In this document: piece by piece, positions 41,037 through 48,871 of the stretch
Position numbering within the stretch: position 1 is the first letter of the stretch
How the letters are laid out: each line of letters starts with the position of its first letter
Source of the DNA: UBA1127 sp034422455
Lineage (GTDB): Bacteria; Chloroflexota; Dehalococcoidia; Lucifugimonadales; UBA1127
Length of the DNA: 64,000 nt
NCBI GenBank assembly: GCA_034422455.1
Contig: DAOUJQ010000012.1
Location: 190,724 to 254,723, forward strand
Direction of reading: 5' to 3'
Notes under the pieces: model-generated
Database searches by the model: none
Told to the model about the DNA's origin: nothing
Seen by the model: the letters and a program-made list of their open reading frames with translations, nothing else
Program-made: the position numbers and the translations under genes

Positions 41037-42625
41037 TGGCGGGCTACGTTTCCCCCGATGAGCTGCGGGCGCTGCTGGAAGGCAGGACGCCCTTCGCGCT
41101 GCTGGACGTGCGCGAGGCGGGCGAGTACAACAGCACGCACATCCCCGGCGCCTGCTGGCTGCCCCGTCGCCGACTTGAGTACCAGATGTACGATTCCGTG
41201 CCGTACCTCGGCGTGCGCGTCGTGGTCTGCGACGACGACGGACGCCGCGCGGCGCTCGCCGCCGAGACGGTCGAGCGCATGGGGTACACGGACGTCATGG
41301 TGCTGGAGGGCGGCATCAACGCGTGGGTCACGCGCCGGTTGCCGACCGAGTGGGGGATGAACGTCCCCAGCAAGGATTTTGGGGAGCGCGTGGAGATTCA
41401 ACACCACGTTGAGGAGATCAGCGCCGACGAGCTCCACGCGCGCTTGGAAGAGGGCCAGCCGACGGTCATCCTGGACTCCCGCACGCCCGAGGAGTACCGC
41501 CGCTTCGCGATTCCCGGCGGGCGCAGCATGCCCGGGGCGGAGCTCCCCCTGCGCATCACCGACATCGCGAAGGACATGGACCCGGAGGGGGCCATCGTCG
41601 TGAACTGCGCCGGCAGGACGCGCAGCATCATCGGCGCGCGGGCGCTCCAGCGCATGGGCGTCCCGAAGGTGTACGCGCTGACCAACGGAACGGCGGGCTG
41701 GACGCTGGCCGGGTACGAGCTGGAGAACGGCGCCGACCGGGTCGAACTCCCCGAGCCGTCGGCGGAGTCCCTGCGCGCGGCGGAGGAGTACGCCGACCGG
41801 CTGGCGGCCGAGGACGGCGTCCGCTTCCTCGACGTTAACGCCGTTCGGGAGCAGCTCGCGGCGCGGGCGGAACGCACGGTCTACTGCGTCGACGTGCGCA
41901 CCCGGGAGGAGTACCTGGCGGGGCACATCCCCGGCTTCCAGTGGTTTCCGGGCGGGCAGGCGGTCCAGCGCTCGGACGACGTGGCCGTCGTGAAGCACAG
42001 CACGGTCGTCTTCTGCTGCGACGGCAAGGCGCGCGCCACGGCGACGGCTTCGTGGTTCCGGCAGATGGGCATCGAGGCCGTATACGTCGTCGACGGCGGG
42101 ACCACGGCGTGGACCGCGGCGGGAATGCTGCTCAAGGATGGCGCGGACGACCTGCCGCCCTTCGGGCTCGACGGCGCGCGGTATGCGGTCCCGGCCGTTG
42201 CGTCGGAGGAACTGGCGGCGACAACCGACGCCACGGTCCTCTTTCTCGACACCAGCCGCGAATTCGCCGCCGGCCACGTGCCGGGCGCCCGGTGGCTCGC
42301 GCGGGGCTGGCTGGAGCTGCGCATCGGCGACCTCGCCGGGGCAAAGGACTCGCCCATCGTGCTCACGTGCGCGGACGGCAGCGCATCCACGCTGGCGGGC
42401 ATGACCCTGTACGGTCTGGGGTACACGAACGTTTCCTACCTGGAAGGCGGCATGAGTGCGTGGAACGACGCCGGGCTTCCCGTGGAGCGCGGCCTGACGG
42501 GCGTCATGGCGACGCCCGGCGACATCCCCAACGACGTGGTGATCGCGGGCCCGGAGCGCAGCTATGCCGACGCCGTGCACTACCTCCGGTGGGAGATCGC
42601 GCTGGGCGACAAGTACAAGCAATAG
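41036..42625 (+). CDS. Four-domain rhodanese-like sulfurtransferase
   Basis: The 529-residue protein consists of four tandem rhodanese domains of about 120-130 residues. Each has the DxR/HIPG sequence (for example LDVREAGEYNSTHIPGA, LDSRTPEEYRRFAIPGG, VDVRTREEYLAGHIPGF, LDTSREFAAGHVPGA) and a Cys loop: VCDDDGRRA, NCAGRTRS, CCDGKARA and TCADGSAS. Only domain 2 has a classical CxGRxR loop. It would move sulfane sulfur from persulfides or thiosulfate to an acceptor. It starts on the last base of the thiol-dioxygenase stop, so the two act together on thiol or persulfide sulfur. Confidence 0.92.
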   Translation: MAGYVSPDELRALLEGRTPFALLDVREAGEYNSTHIPGACWLPRRRLEYQMYDSVPYLGVRVVVCDDDGRRAALAAETVERMGYTDVMVLEGGINAWVTRRLPTEWGMNVPSKDFGERVEIQHHVEEISADELHARLEEGQPTVILDSRTPEEYRRFAIPGGRSMPGAELPLRITDIAKDMDPEGAIVVNCAGRTRSIIGARALQRMGVPKVYALTNGTAGWTLAGYELENGADRVELPEPSAESLRAAEEYADRLAAEDGVRFLDVNAVREQLAARAERTVYCVDVRTREEYLAGHIPGFQWFPGGQAVQRSDDVAVVKHSTVVFCCDGKARATATASWFRQMGIEAVYVVDGGTTAWTAAGMLLKDGADDLPPFGLDGARYAVPAVASEELAATTDATVLFLDTSREFAAGHVPGARWLARGWLELRIGDLAGAKDSPIVLTCADGSASTLAGMTLYGLGYTNVSYLEGGMSAWNDAGLPVERGLTGVMATPGDIPNDVVIAGPERSYADAVHYLRWEIALGDKYKQ

Positions 42626-42626
42626 C

Positions 42627-42677
42627 GGAGGGAGGCCGTTCCCCTTCGATTTCCCTCAGGGCGAACGGCCTCCCTCC
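42627..42677 (+). terminator. Long hairpin after the rhodanese gene
   Basis: Perfect 14-bp stem GGAGGGAGGCCGTT (42627-42640) / AACGGCCTCCCTCC (42664-42677). The loop contains a TTCGATTTCCCTCAGGG form of the REP-like element. No T-run follows, so it may act as a stabiliser or a Rho-assisted stop. Confidence 0.65.
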
Positions 42678-42723
42678 ATCGGGGTTCTTGGTCGCAGGAA
42701 CGACATGCCAAGGGAGGTGTGCT

Positions 42724-43278
42724 ATGAGCCAGGGCAGCACCGGCATCCAGATCATTCGCGTGGGCATTCACACCGTCCCTGACGACATGCACGGGTGGCG
42801 CGGCATGGAGTTGCCCGGCAACCGCAAGCGCAAGTGGTACACGCTGCTTGAGAACGAGCAGTGCCTGGTGACCGCGCTCCTGGTGCCTCCCGGCGAGAAG
42901 AGCGTCAGGCACTCGCACGAGACCGGCGAGCTCAACATCCACTTCTCCAACGGCCTGCCGTACATACGCTGGAACCCGCCCGGTGAGCTGCACGGCGGGA
43001 TTGCCCCACAGGCCCCTCCCGACGACCCGGAGCAGGCGCAGCGGCTGAACGACGCAGAGGAGGCCATTCGCGCCGCCGGCCTGACCGCTGTGGCAAACGT
43101 CTTCCGCGACCTTGCCGCCGACGTGGCCGGCTTCCGGAAGATGGTGGAGGAGATGACGCGGCCAGAGCCCTCCCTCAACATCGGCATCGACGTGCTCTTC
43201 CCGCCGTTCAAGACGACCATCGACGACCCGACGGTTCCCGGTGGGCCGAGGACGGTCATCGGGCAGTGGTACGACTGA
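42724..43278 (+). CDS. Cupin-like protein of unknown function
   Basis: The 184-residue protein has an N-terminal beta part with KWYTLLENEQCLVTALLVPP, then a possible metal motif RHSHETGELNIHF (H-x-H...E...H), followed by a helical linker and a C-terminal NIGIDVLFPPFKTTIDDP stretch. The H-x-H-E-x(4)-H order fits cupin motif 1, but the fold is not certain. A GGGAGG precedes ATG 42724. It is placed between the rhodanese and the MetF-like gene. Confidence 0.7.
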   Translation: MSQGSTGIQIIRVGIHTVPDDMHGWRGMELPGNRKRKWYTLLENEQCLVTALLVPPGEKSVRHSHETGELNIHFSNGLPYIRWNPPGELHGGIAPQAPPDDPEQAQRLNDAEEAIRAAGLTAVANVFRDLAADVAGFRKMVEEMTRPEPSLNIGIDVLFPPFKTTIDDPTVPGGPRTVIGQWYD

Positions 43279-43304
43279 CGGCATAGCCCGCCGGAGTCAA
43301 AGCC

Positions 43305-44171
43305 GTGGCAACGGTCACCCACGTCTACGCGTCTTCACCCAACGCCCTGGTCGTGCTGTGCGACTGCACGCCGCCTCGTAGCGCTGACCCGGCCGTGCTG
43401 GACGCGCTGGGCAACGTCGGCGCGGACTTCGCGTGCGTTGCCTACAACCCCGGCAAGCTGCCGCGCGCCGACTCCGTGGCGGCCGCGCTTGCCATCAAAT
43501 CGCGCACGGGCACGGACGTCGTGTTCAACCTGGGCACGCGGGACATGAACAAGGTCGCGGTGCAGTCGCGGCTGCTGGGCGCGCAGATGCTCGGGCTTGA
43601 GAACGTCGTCGTGCTGCAGGGCGACCCCTTCACGCCGGAAGAGGCTGCCCGTGTGAAGCCCGTCAACGACTACACGCCGACGGAGCTCATCGCCTCCATC
43701 GCCGACATGAACGCCGGGCTGGACTATCGGGGTTCGCGATTGCGAGGCGAAACGTCCCTCTGCATCGGCGCCACGTTTGATCTCGCGCGTGAACTGGACC
43801 GCGAGGCGGCGTTGACGCATCGCAAGGTGATGGCCGGCGCCCAGTTCCTCATTGCGCAGCCCATCTACGACCTGGGGGTTCGCCGGGCATTCCTGGAAAC
43901 CTACGAGGCGCTGGCGCGTGAGCCGCTGGAGCTTCCGGTGTTCTGGGGTTTGCAGGTGCTGGACAGGGACGGCCTCGTGTTCGGCAACGTGCCGCCGCCG
44001 ATGCGCGAAGAGCTGGACGGCGGCCGGCCCGGGACGGCCATCGCGGCCGAGTTTCTGCACACGTTCGTCGACGCCGGCCTGCGCGGCGTGTACCTCGTGC
44101 CGCCGATCCTGCGCGGCGGCGCCCGCGACTACGAGGCGGCCCGGAAGGTGTTGGCTGTAGCTCGAGCCTAG
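43305..44171 (+). CDS. Methylenetetrahydrofolate reductase-like protein
   Basis: The 288-residue TIM-barrel protein of the MetF superfamily begins at GTG 43305. It has LCDCTPPRSADP at the start, VFNLGTRDMNKVAVQSRLLGA (the substrate/FAD strand corresponding to HLTCRDRN), ENVVVLQGDP, and AQFLIAQPIYD near residue 185 (the Q-P-x-Y/F motif). It would bind flavin and folate. MetF proper is about the same size, but the N-terminal ExxP catalytic motif is replaced by CDCTPP, so a relative with another C1 carrier or partner is possible. Confidence 0.8.
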   Translation: MATVTHVYASSPNALVVLCDCTPPRSADPAVLDALGNVGADFACVAYNPGKLPRADSVAAALAIKSRTGTDVVFNLGTRDMNKVAVQSRLLGAQMLGLENVVVLQGDPFTPEEAARVKPVNDYTPTELIASIADMNAGLDYRGSRLRGETSLCIGATFDLARELDREAALTHRKVMAGAQFLIAQPIYDLGVRRAFLETYEALAREPLELPVFWGLQVLDRDGLVFGNVPPPMREELDGGRPGTAIAAEFLHTFVDAGLRGVYLVPPILRGGARDYEAARKVLAVARA

Positions 44172-44210
44172 CAACTTCCCACGCGAGCATTGTCGCGAAA
44201 GAGGAGGACC

Positions 44211-45203
44211 ATGGAATACAAGACGTTTGGCGACACAGGCATTCAAGTCTCCGCATTGGGTTTCGGCTGCGGCGACGTTGGCGGGCTCATGGTGCGCGGC
44301 ACGGTGCAGGAGCGGCTGGACGCCGTCGCGAGGGCGCTGGACGCTGGCATCACGTACTTCGACACGGCGTCCGGCTACGGCCGTGGCCAGTCCGAGATCA
44401 ACCTCGGCGCGGCGCTGCGGCAGCTCAAGGCGTCGCCCGTCGTGGGCACCAAGGTGCGGCTGCTGGCGGAGGACATGGACGACATCCCCGGCGCGGTCAC
44501 GCGCTCCGTCGAGGCGAGCCTGGCCCGGTTCGGCGGCGACCGGGTGGACCTCATTCAGCTTCACAACCAGATCGGCCCGCAGCGCGGCGAGGGGCAGGCC
44601 GTGCTCACCCCAAACGACGCCATGACGGTCGCCGACGCGTTCGAGGGCCTGCACCGCGAGGGCAAGGTGGGCGCGTGGGGCTTCACGGCGCTGGGCCACA
44701 CGGCATCGCTGCACGCCGTCATCGACAGCGGGCGGTTCAACACGGCGCAGACCAGCTACAACATCCTGAACCCAAGCTCCGGCCAGACCGTCACCGGCAG
44801 CCACCCGTACCAGGACTACGGCCAGCTCGCCCAACGCGCGGCGGACAGCGGCATGGGCATCATCGCCATCCGCGTGCTGGCCGCTGGAGCGCTCAGCGGC
44901 AGCACGGAGCGGCACGAGCTTGCGGCGCAGTCGGTCGCGCCCATCGGCACCGGCGCCGACCTGGCTTCGGACGCCTCATTGGCGCACCGCTTCAGCTTCC
45001 TGTGGGACGAGGGCTACGCCCAGGGCCCCGTGCAGGCGGCCATCCGGTTCGCCACCGCGAACCCGGCGGTGTCCACGGCGCTCGTCGGCTACTCGAGCAT
45101 GGAGCAGCTCGACTACGCCATCGCGGCTGCGGAGCGCGGGCCCCTGCCCGGCGAGGCGCTGGAGCGCCTGCAGGCCGTCTGGGACGGACTGGGGCAGGGG
45201 TGA
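44211..45203 (+). CDS. Aldo/keto reductase
   Basis: The 330-residue TIM-barrel NADPH oxidoreductase has the tetrad in YFDTASGYGRGQSE (Asp, Tyr), VVGTKVRLL (Lys) and LIQLHNQ (His). The N-terminal YKTFGDTGIQVSALGFGCGDVGG is typical of the YghZ/L-glyceraldehyde-reductase branch. ATG 44211 follows GAGGAGG. It closes the run starting with the MFS exporter; substrate unknown. Confidence 0.9.
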   Translation: MEYKTFGDTGIQVSALGFGCGDVGGLMVRGTVQERLDAVARALDAGITYFDTASGYGRGQSEINLGAALRQLKASPVVGTKVRLLAEDMDDIPGAVTRSVEASLARFGGDRVDLIQLHNQIGPQRGEGQAVLTPNDAMTVADAFEGLHREGKVGAWGFTALGHTASLHAVIDSGRFNTAQTSYNILNPSSGQTVTGSHPYQDYGQLAQRAADSGMGIIAIRVLAAGALSGSTERHELAAQSVAPIGTGADLASDASLAHRFSFLWDEGYAQGPVQAAIRFATANPAVSTALVGYSSMEQLDYAIAAAERGPLPGEALERLQAVWDGLGQG

Positions 45204-45228
45204 GGGGCAGCAAGATCACAATAGACGA

Positions 45229-45257
45229 TTGACGTCGCGCGTACATTTGCTTTAGTC
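45229..45257 (+). promoter_or_regulatory. Candidate promoter of the lone higA gene
   Basis: TTGACG at 45229-45234 and, after 17 bp, TTAGTC at 45252-45257; -35 strong and -10 weak. Confidence 0.4.
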
Positions 45258-45296
45258 TGATCCAGCATTCGCACTACATCACTAGAGGACGCCCCT

Positions 45297-45596
45297 ATGC
45301 CCAAGCGCGCGGTCCATCCCGGTGAGATCCTGCAGGACGAGTTGGAAGAGCTCGGCGTGACGCCGACGGCGCTTGCGCGAGACATCGGTGTGCCGCCGAA
45401 CCGCATCAGCCAGATCATCGCGGGCAAGCGGGCCATCACCGGGGACACGGCGCTTCGCCTCGGCCACTGGTTCGGCGTCTCCCCGCAGTTCTGGATGAAC
45501 CTGCAGTCGGCATACGACCTGGCGACCGCCGACGCCCTCGCGGGCGCGGGTATCCGAGAGTTGCCCACCTCGGGGTACAGGGCGGAGAGCGGCTAG
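45297..45596 (+). CDS. higA: HigA-type antitoxin without adjacent toxin
   Basis: The 99-residue XRE-family protein (VHPGEILQDELEELGVTPTALARDIGVPPNRISQ) is close in pattern to the HigA at 18507-18845, including the QFWMNLQSAYDL segment. No HigB-like frame is found in the 93 bp upstream or elsewhere next to it, so it is an orphan antitoxin or a regulator for the HEPN-MNT pair that follows after 34 bp. Confidence 0.88.
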   Translation: MPKRAVHPGEILQDELEELGVTPTALARDIGVPPNRISQIIAGKRAITGDTALRLGHWFGVSPQFWMNLQSAYDLATADALAGAGIRELPTSGYRAESG

Positions 45597-45630
45597 AAGA
45601 CGAACGGTCGAAAACGTCCAGAGGCCTGGA

Positions 45631-46053
45631 ATGAGCATCAACACCGAGTACGTCAACAAGTGCATTGAAACGCTTGAGGAAGCCCTCAAGCGTTTGGCGC
45701 AGGTTGAGCAAGACTCCGTGGAATACGACATCTTTCGCGCGGCCTGCGTGAAGGAATTCGAGATTATTCTGGAGCAGTCCAACAAGTTACTGAACCGGCG
45801 TCTGCAACCACACTTCGCCAGTGAACGCCGCGTCCGTGACTTCACCTTTGCGGAGACCTTTCGCAACGCTGCAACCCACGGATTGCTCTCCCAAGAGGAA
45901 TGCGAGAGATGGCTGGAGTACAGGGTGAACAGGAACCAGACCGCCCATGATTATGGTTTGGGATTTGCCGAGGTGACGTTGAAATTGTTGCCTTCATTCA
46001 TTTCTGACGCACGGTCGTTAGCCAAGGCAGTGTCGGAGGCAAGCGATGGCTAG
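45631..46053 (+). CDS. HEPN-domain protein (HI0074-like nucleotidyltransferase partner)
   Basis: The 140-residue four-helix protein is of the nucleotidyltransferase substrate-binding family. It contains the R-x4-H ribonuclease-type motif RNQTAH near residue 110 and FAETFRNAATHGLLSQEECERWLEYRVNRNQ. HEPN proteins in such pairs are toxins that cut RNA and are silenced by AMP or oligo-AMP addition by the MNT partner. It overlaps the MNT gene by 8 bp. Confidence 0.9.
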   Translation: MSINTEYVNKCIETLEEALKRLAQVEQDSVEYDIFRAACVKEFEIILEQSNKLLNRRLQPHFASERRVRDFTFAETFRNAATHGLLSQEECERWLEYRVNRNQTAHDYGLGFAEVTLKLLPSFISDARSLAKAVSEASDG

Positions 46054-46384
46054 CGAGTTGCACCTTAACCCACGTTATGTCGCAAAGGTGGAGGCCATCC
46101 TGCAGGCGTATGCGCCGGACGTCGAAGTGTGGGCGTACGGCAGCCGCGTCAAGGGGACGCACCACGAGGGCAGCGATCTTGACCTGGCGCTCCGCACACC
46201 CAGCCTTGAGCCACTGGCGCCGTCACAGCTTTACGCACTGCACCAAGCATTCGAGGAGTCCACGCTGCCGATAATTGTGCAAGCGCACGACTGGTCAAGG
46301 CTGCCTGAGAGTTTCCAGCGGGAGATCGAGCGGGAGTACGTGGTGGTGCAGACGTGCAGCACCACCCATAGATACCCGGGCTGA
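46046..46384 (+). CDS. MNT-type minimal nucleotidyltransferase antitoxin
   Basis: The 112-residue protein of the polymerase-beta-like nucleotidyltransferase fold has AYGSRVKGTHHEGSDLDLAL, i.e. the G-S-x(n)-S-D-x-D catalytic motif, with the third acidic position possibly in PIIVQAHDW. It would modify the adjacent HEPN protein and so neutralise it. Start ATG 46046 lies inside the end of the HEPN gene. Confidence 0.9.
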   Translation: MASELHLNPRYVAKVEAILQAYAPDVEVWAYGSRVKGTHHEGSDLDLALRTPSLEPLAPSQLYALHQAFEESTLPIIVQAHDWSRLPESFQREIEREYVVVQTCSTTHRYPG

Positions 46385-46480
46385 TTCCCCCAACACCAGC
46401 GCCTATCGCCCCCTCACCTTGACGCCCCCCTTCCCCGCCGGTATCTTCATGCGCACCCAATCGATGCTATGGAGGCTGAC

Positions 46481-47020
46481 ATGCCCAGACTGCCGGAGGT
46501 CAACCGCGACCAGCTGTCCCCCGACGAGCAAGCAATCTACGACGGCATCGCCGCCAGCCGCGGCAGTGTGCGAGGGCCCTTCGCGGCGCTGATGCACAGC
46601 CCGGACGTGGCGGGACGCGCCGCCCACGTCGGCACGTACGTGCGCTTCGAGACGACGGTGCCCCGGCTGCCGCTGGAGCTGACGATCCTTGCCATCGCGC
46701 GGCACTGGGACGCCCACTACGAGTGGAACGCCCACGAGATCCAGGCCCGCGACGCCGGCGCACGGGAGGAAGCCATCGCCGCCATACGCGACCGCAAGGC
46801 CCCCGAGGGGTTGACGGACGACGAGGCCCTCACCGTGCGGTTCGCGATGGAGCTGCTGCAGGACCACGTCGTGTCCGACGCCACGTTCAACGCCGCCCGG
46901 GAGGCGCTGGGCGACCGCGGCGTTACTGACCTAGTGGTCACGGTCGGCTACTACTCCATGATCTCCTGCGTGCTCAACGGGATGGAGATGCTGCCGGAGA
47001 ACTCGACGCTGACGCCGTAG
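46481..47020 (+). CDS. Carboxymuconolactone decarboxylase-family protein
   Basis: The 179-residue all-helical AhpD/CMD-fold protein has RLPLELTILAIARHWDAHYEWNAHE as the central helix pair. The CxxC redox motif of AhpD is absent; the H-W-D-A-H-x-E-W-x-x-H pattern replaces it, as in gamma-carboxymuconolactone decarboxylase-like members of unknown substrate. ATG 46481 has GGAGG before it. Confidence 0.85.
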   Translation: MPRLPEVNRDQLSPDEQAIYDGIAASRGSVRGPFAALMHSPDVAGRAAHVGTYVRFETTVPRLPLELTILAIARHWDAHYEWNAHEIQARDAGAREEAIAAIRDRKAPEGLTDDEALTVRFAMELLQDHVVSDATFNAAREALGDRGVTDLVVTVGYYSMISCVLNGMEMLPENSTLTP

Positions 47021-47039
47021 CGCGCCCTCCGCCTACCCC

Positions 47040-47633
47040 ATGGAACGCGTAATCAGACTCGCCACCACGTCGGACGCGGCGCAGTGTGCCGCGATCTATG
47101 GGCCCCACGTGCGCGAATCCGCGGTGTCCTTCGAGACGGACGCCCCGTCCGCCGGTGAGGTCGCGGAGCGCATCGGCCGCACCCTCGAGCGGTTCCCGTG
47201 GCTGGTGTGCGTGGCGGACGACGAGGTCATCGGCTACGCCTACGCCGGGCCGCACCGGCAGCGAGCGGCGTTCCAGTGGTCGGTCGAGGTGTCCGTCTAC
47301 GTCAAGGACGGGCGCCAGCGCGAGGGCATCGGCCGGGCCCTGTACACCTCGCTCTTCGCGTGCCTGCGCGCCCTCGGCTACTACAAGGCCTACGCGGTCA
47401 TCGCGCTGCCGAACGACGCCAGCGTCGGGCTGCACGAGGCGGTCGGCTTCCGCCACGTCGGCACCTTCAACGACATCGGCTACAAGCTGGGGCGGTGGCA
47501 CCCCGTCGGTTACTGGGAGCTGACGCTGCAGCCGCCGTCTCCGCCAGCCGAGCCTGTTCCGCTGTCGGACGCCGCACGCACGCCGGGGTGGGCTGAGGCG
47601 GTGGCGTCGGGCGAGGCGCTGCTGGGGGGTTAG
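47040..47633 (+). CDS. GNAT N-acetyltransferase (phosphinothricin acetyltransferase type)
   Basis: The 197-residue GNAT protein has the fold's motif A at SVYVKDGRQREGIGRALYTSL (acetyl-CoA pyrophosphate loop), AYAVIALPNDASVGLHEAVGF and NDIGYKLGRWHPVGYWEL, matching PAT/YncA proteins that acetylate phosphinothricin or methionine derivatives. The native substrate in this organism is probably an amino-acid analogue or L-methionine sulfone. A proline-rich tail follows. It begins 19 bp after the previous stop. Confidence 0.9.
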   Translation: MERVIRLATTSDAAQCAAIYGPHVRESAVSFETDAPSAGEVAERIGRTLERFPWLVCVADDEVIGYAYAGPHRQRAAFQWSVEVSVYVKDGRQREGIGRALYTSLFACLRALGYYKAYAVIALPNDASVGLHEAVGFRHVGTFNDIGYKLGRWHPVGYWELTLQPPSPPAEPVPLSDAARTPGWAEAVASGEALLGG

Positions 47634-47637
47634 TCGC

Positions 47638-48777
47638 CTATAGGCGGGCGAGATTGGAGACAAGGTTGTAAACGAACCAGCCGTCGCCAGTGCGAAACGC
47701 CTGTGGCTTGGCAGTCTGAGCATCCCGCATGAGACCAAACCCATCGTTGAAGTGTTCAAAAGAAACTATCTTGTCGTATCGGATGCGGAAGGATTTGCTG
47801 CGACCGTGGAAGTACACGTGCTTGCTCGTGAGCGCCAATAACCCCTTGTCCACATGGATTGTCTCTTCCCATTCGTAAGTTCGGCTCTGAAATTCTCGTG
47901 GACTGTAATAGATGCCCTTGGCAACGCGAATGCTCACCCCATGCGACTGACCACGTCGCTCTCTAAAAGTCTTCTGCTCGTAGTAGTCGACATTTGACCA
48001 CACCCATACCAGTTTCTCAGACTTTTGTAGATTCATAGGTAGTTCGGTAGCTATCTCATCTATTTGTGTATTTGGGAAAGTGCCCTCAACCAATTGACGA
48101 ATTAGCAACCCTTGTATGAGCTTTTGGTAGGCACCATTGTCATCGACCTCTTCCTTGGCCAAACCGAAATGATTCAAGAAACGCTCAAGCGCAGCTTCTT
48201 CATCTCTTGAGGGAACCCCATCCTCTAAAGCAGCGGATACTGCTTGCTCCCATCCTGAGACCAAAGCTTGGCGCCGTGCCAATTTGGCGAGATTAGACTC
48301 TTCAACTGCAGTGTCTAGTCGAGATATGGGATCAATGCCAGCCGCGAAGTCACCGGTTTCTCCTATTCCCAAAGCCGCACGTCGAGCCTCTTCAGTTAGC
48401 CTATTCTTGACACCCTCATGTAAAAGAGCCAACGCTGATGCACTTGCCGTGTCCACGGTTATTGCCATCCGCTCTTGGAAGACCCGGAGGCGGCTTTCGT
48501 CTCCTTTTGTGATAGAACCATCTACATAGCTGTCCTCTATTGCCTTGCGCCAACCTGTACTGACGGCGGCGCTAATTTCGCTTTTATCCATCCAAGCCCT
48601 AGCAGCAATTGCATCTAACGTATTACGGAGTGCGTTTGCACTGAAGTCATCGCTGCGGGCTGCCTGGGCAACCAAAGACACCACCTCGCTTCTTCCGTTA
48701 ACATACTGGCGCTCACACTCACGGTGCTTGCCGCGCATAAAGCCAGCGCTTTTCCCACAGTACTTACAATCGCCCAT
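47638..48777 (-). CDS. Zinc-ribbon protein with tandem TerB-like repeats and a PH-like tail, unknown
   Basis: The 379-residue protein has an N-terminal zinc knuckle (CKYCGKSAGFMRGKHREC), then two homologous helical repeats: WRKAIEDSYVDGSITKGDES...F and WEQAVSAALEDGVPSRDEEA...F, each of the W-x2-A...DG-x-(S/T)-x2-(D/E)E-x2-L-x2-F type seen in TerB-like/EF-hand-like modules. The C-terminus (KGLLALTSKHVYFHGRSKSFRIRYDKIVSFE) looks like a bacterial PH domain. Base composition is much lower in GC than neighbours, and it is convergent with the acetyltransferase (4-bp gap). No family recognised with certainty; a stress or defence-related accessory protein is possible. Confidence 0.75.
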   Translation of the reverse strand: MGDCKYCGKSAGFMRGKHRECERQYVNGRSEVVSLVAQAARSDDFSANALRNTLDAIAARAWMDKSEISAAVSTGWRKAIEDSYVDGSITKGDESRLRVFQERMAITVDTASASALALLHEGVKNRLTEEARRAALGIGETGDFAAGIDPISRLDTAVEESNLAKLARRQALVSGWEQAVSAALEDGVPSRDEEAALERFLNHFGLAKEEVDDNGAYQKLIQGLLIRQLVEGTFPNTQIDEIATELPMNLQKSEKLVWVWSNVDYYEQKTFRERRGQSHGVSIRVAKGIYYSPREFQSRTYEWEETIHVDKGLLALTSKHVYFHGRSKSFRIRYDKIVSFEHFNDGFGLMRDAQTAKPQAFRTGDGWFVYNLVSNLARL

Positions 48778-48805
48778 TACGGTGATAGTCTCCTATAGCC
48801 CAAAG

Positions 48806-48862
48806 AACAAAAAACGGCGTCCGTTCGGTGACCCTTCGACAAACACAGGGTGAACGGACGCC
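48806..48862 (-). terminator. Rho-independent terminator of the amidohydrolase gene, with REP-like loop
   Basis: On the minus strand GGCGTCCGTTC (48862-48852) pairs perfectly with GAACGGACGCC (48826-48816) and is followed by GTTTTTTGTTC. The loop holds the TTCGACAAACACAGGG form of the REP-like element (minus strand CCCTGTGTTTGTCGAAGGG). Confidence 0.8.
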
Positions 48863-48871
48863 TTCCTTCCC

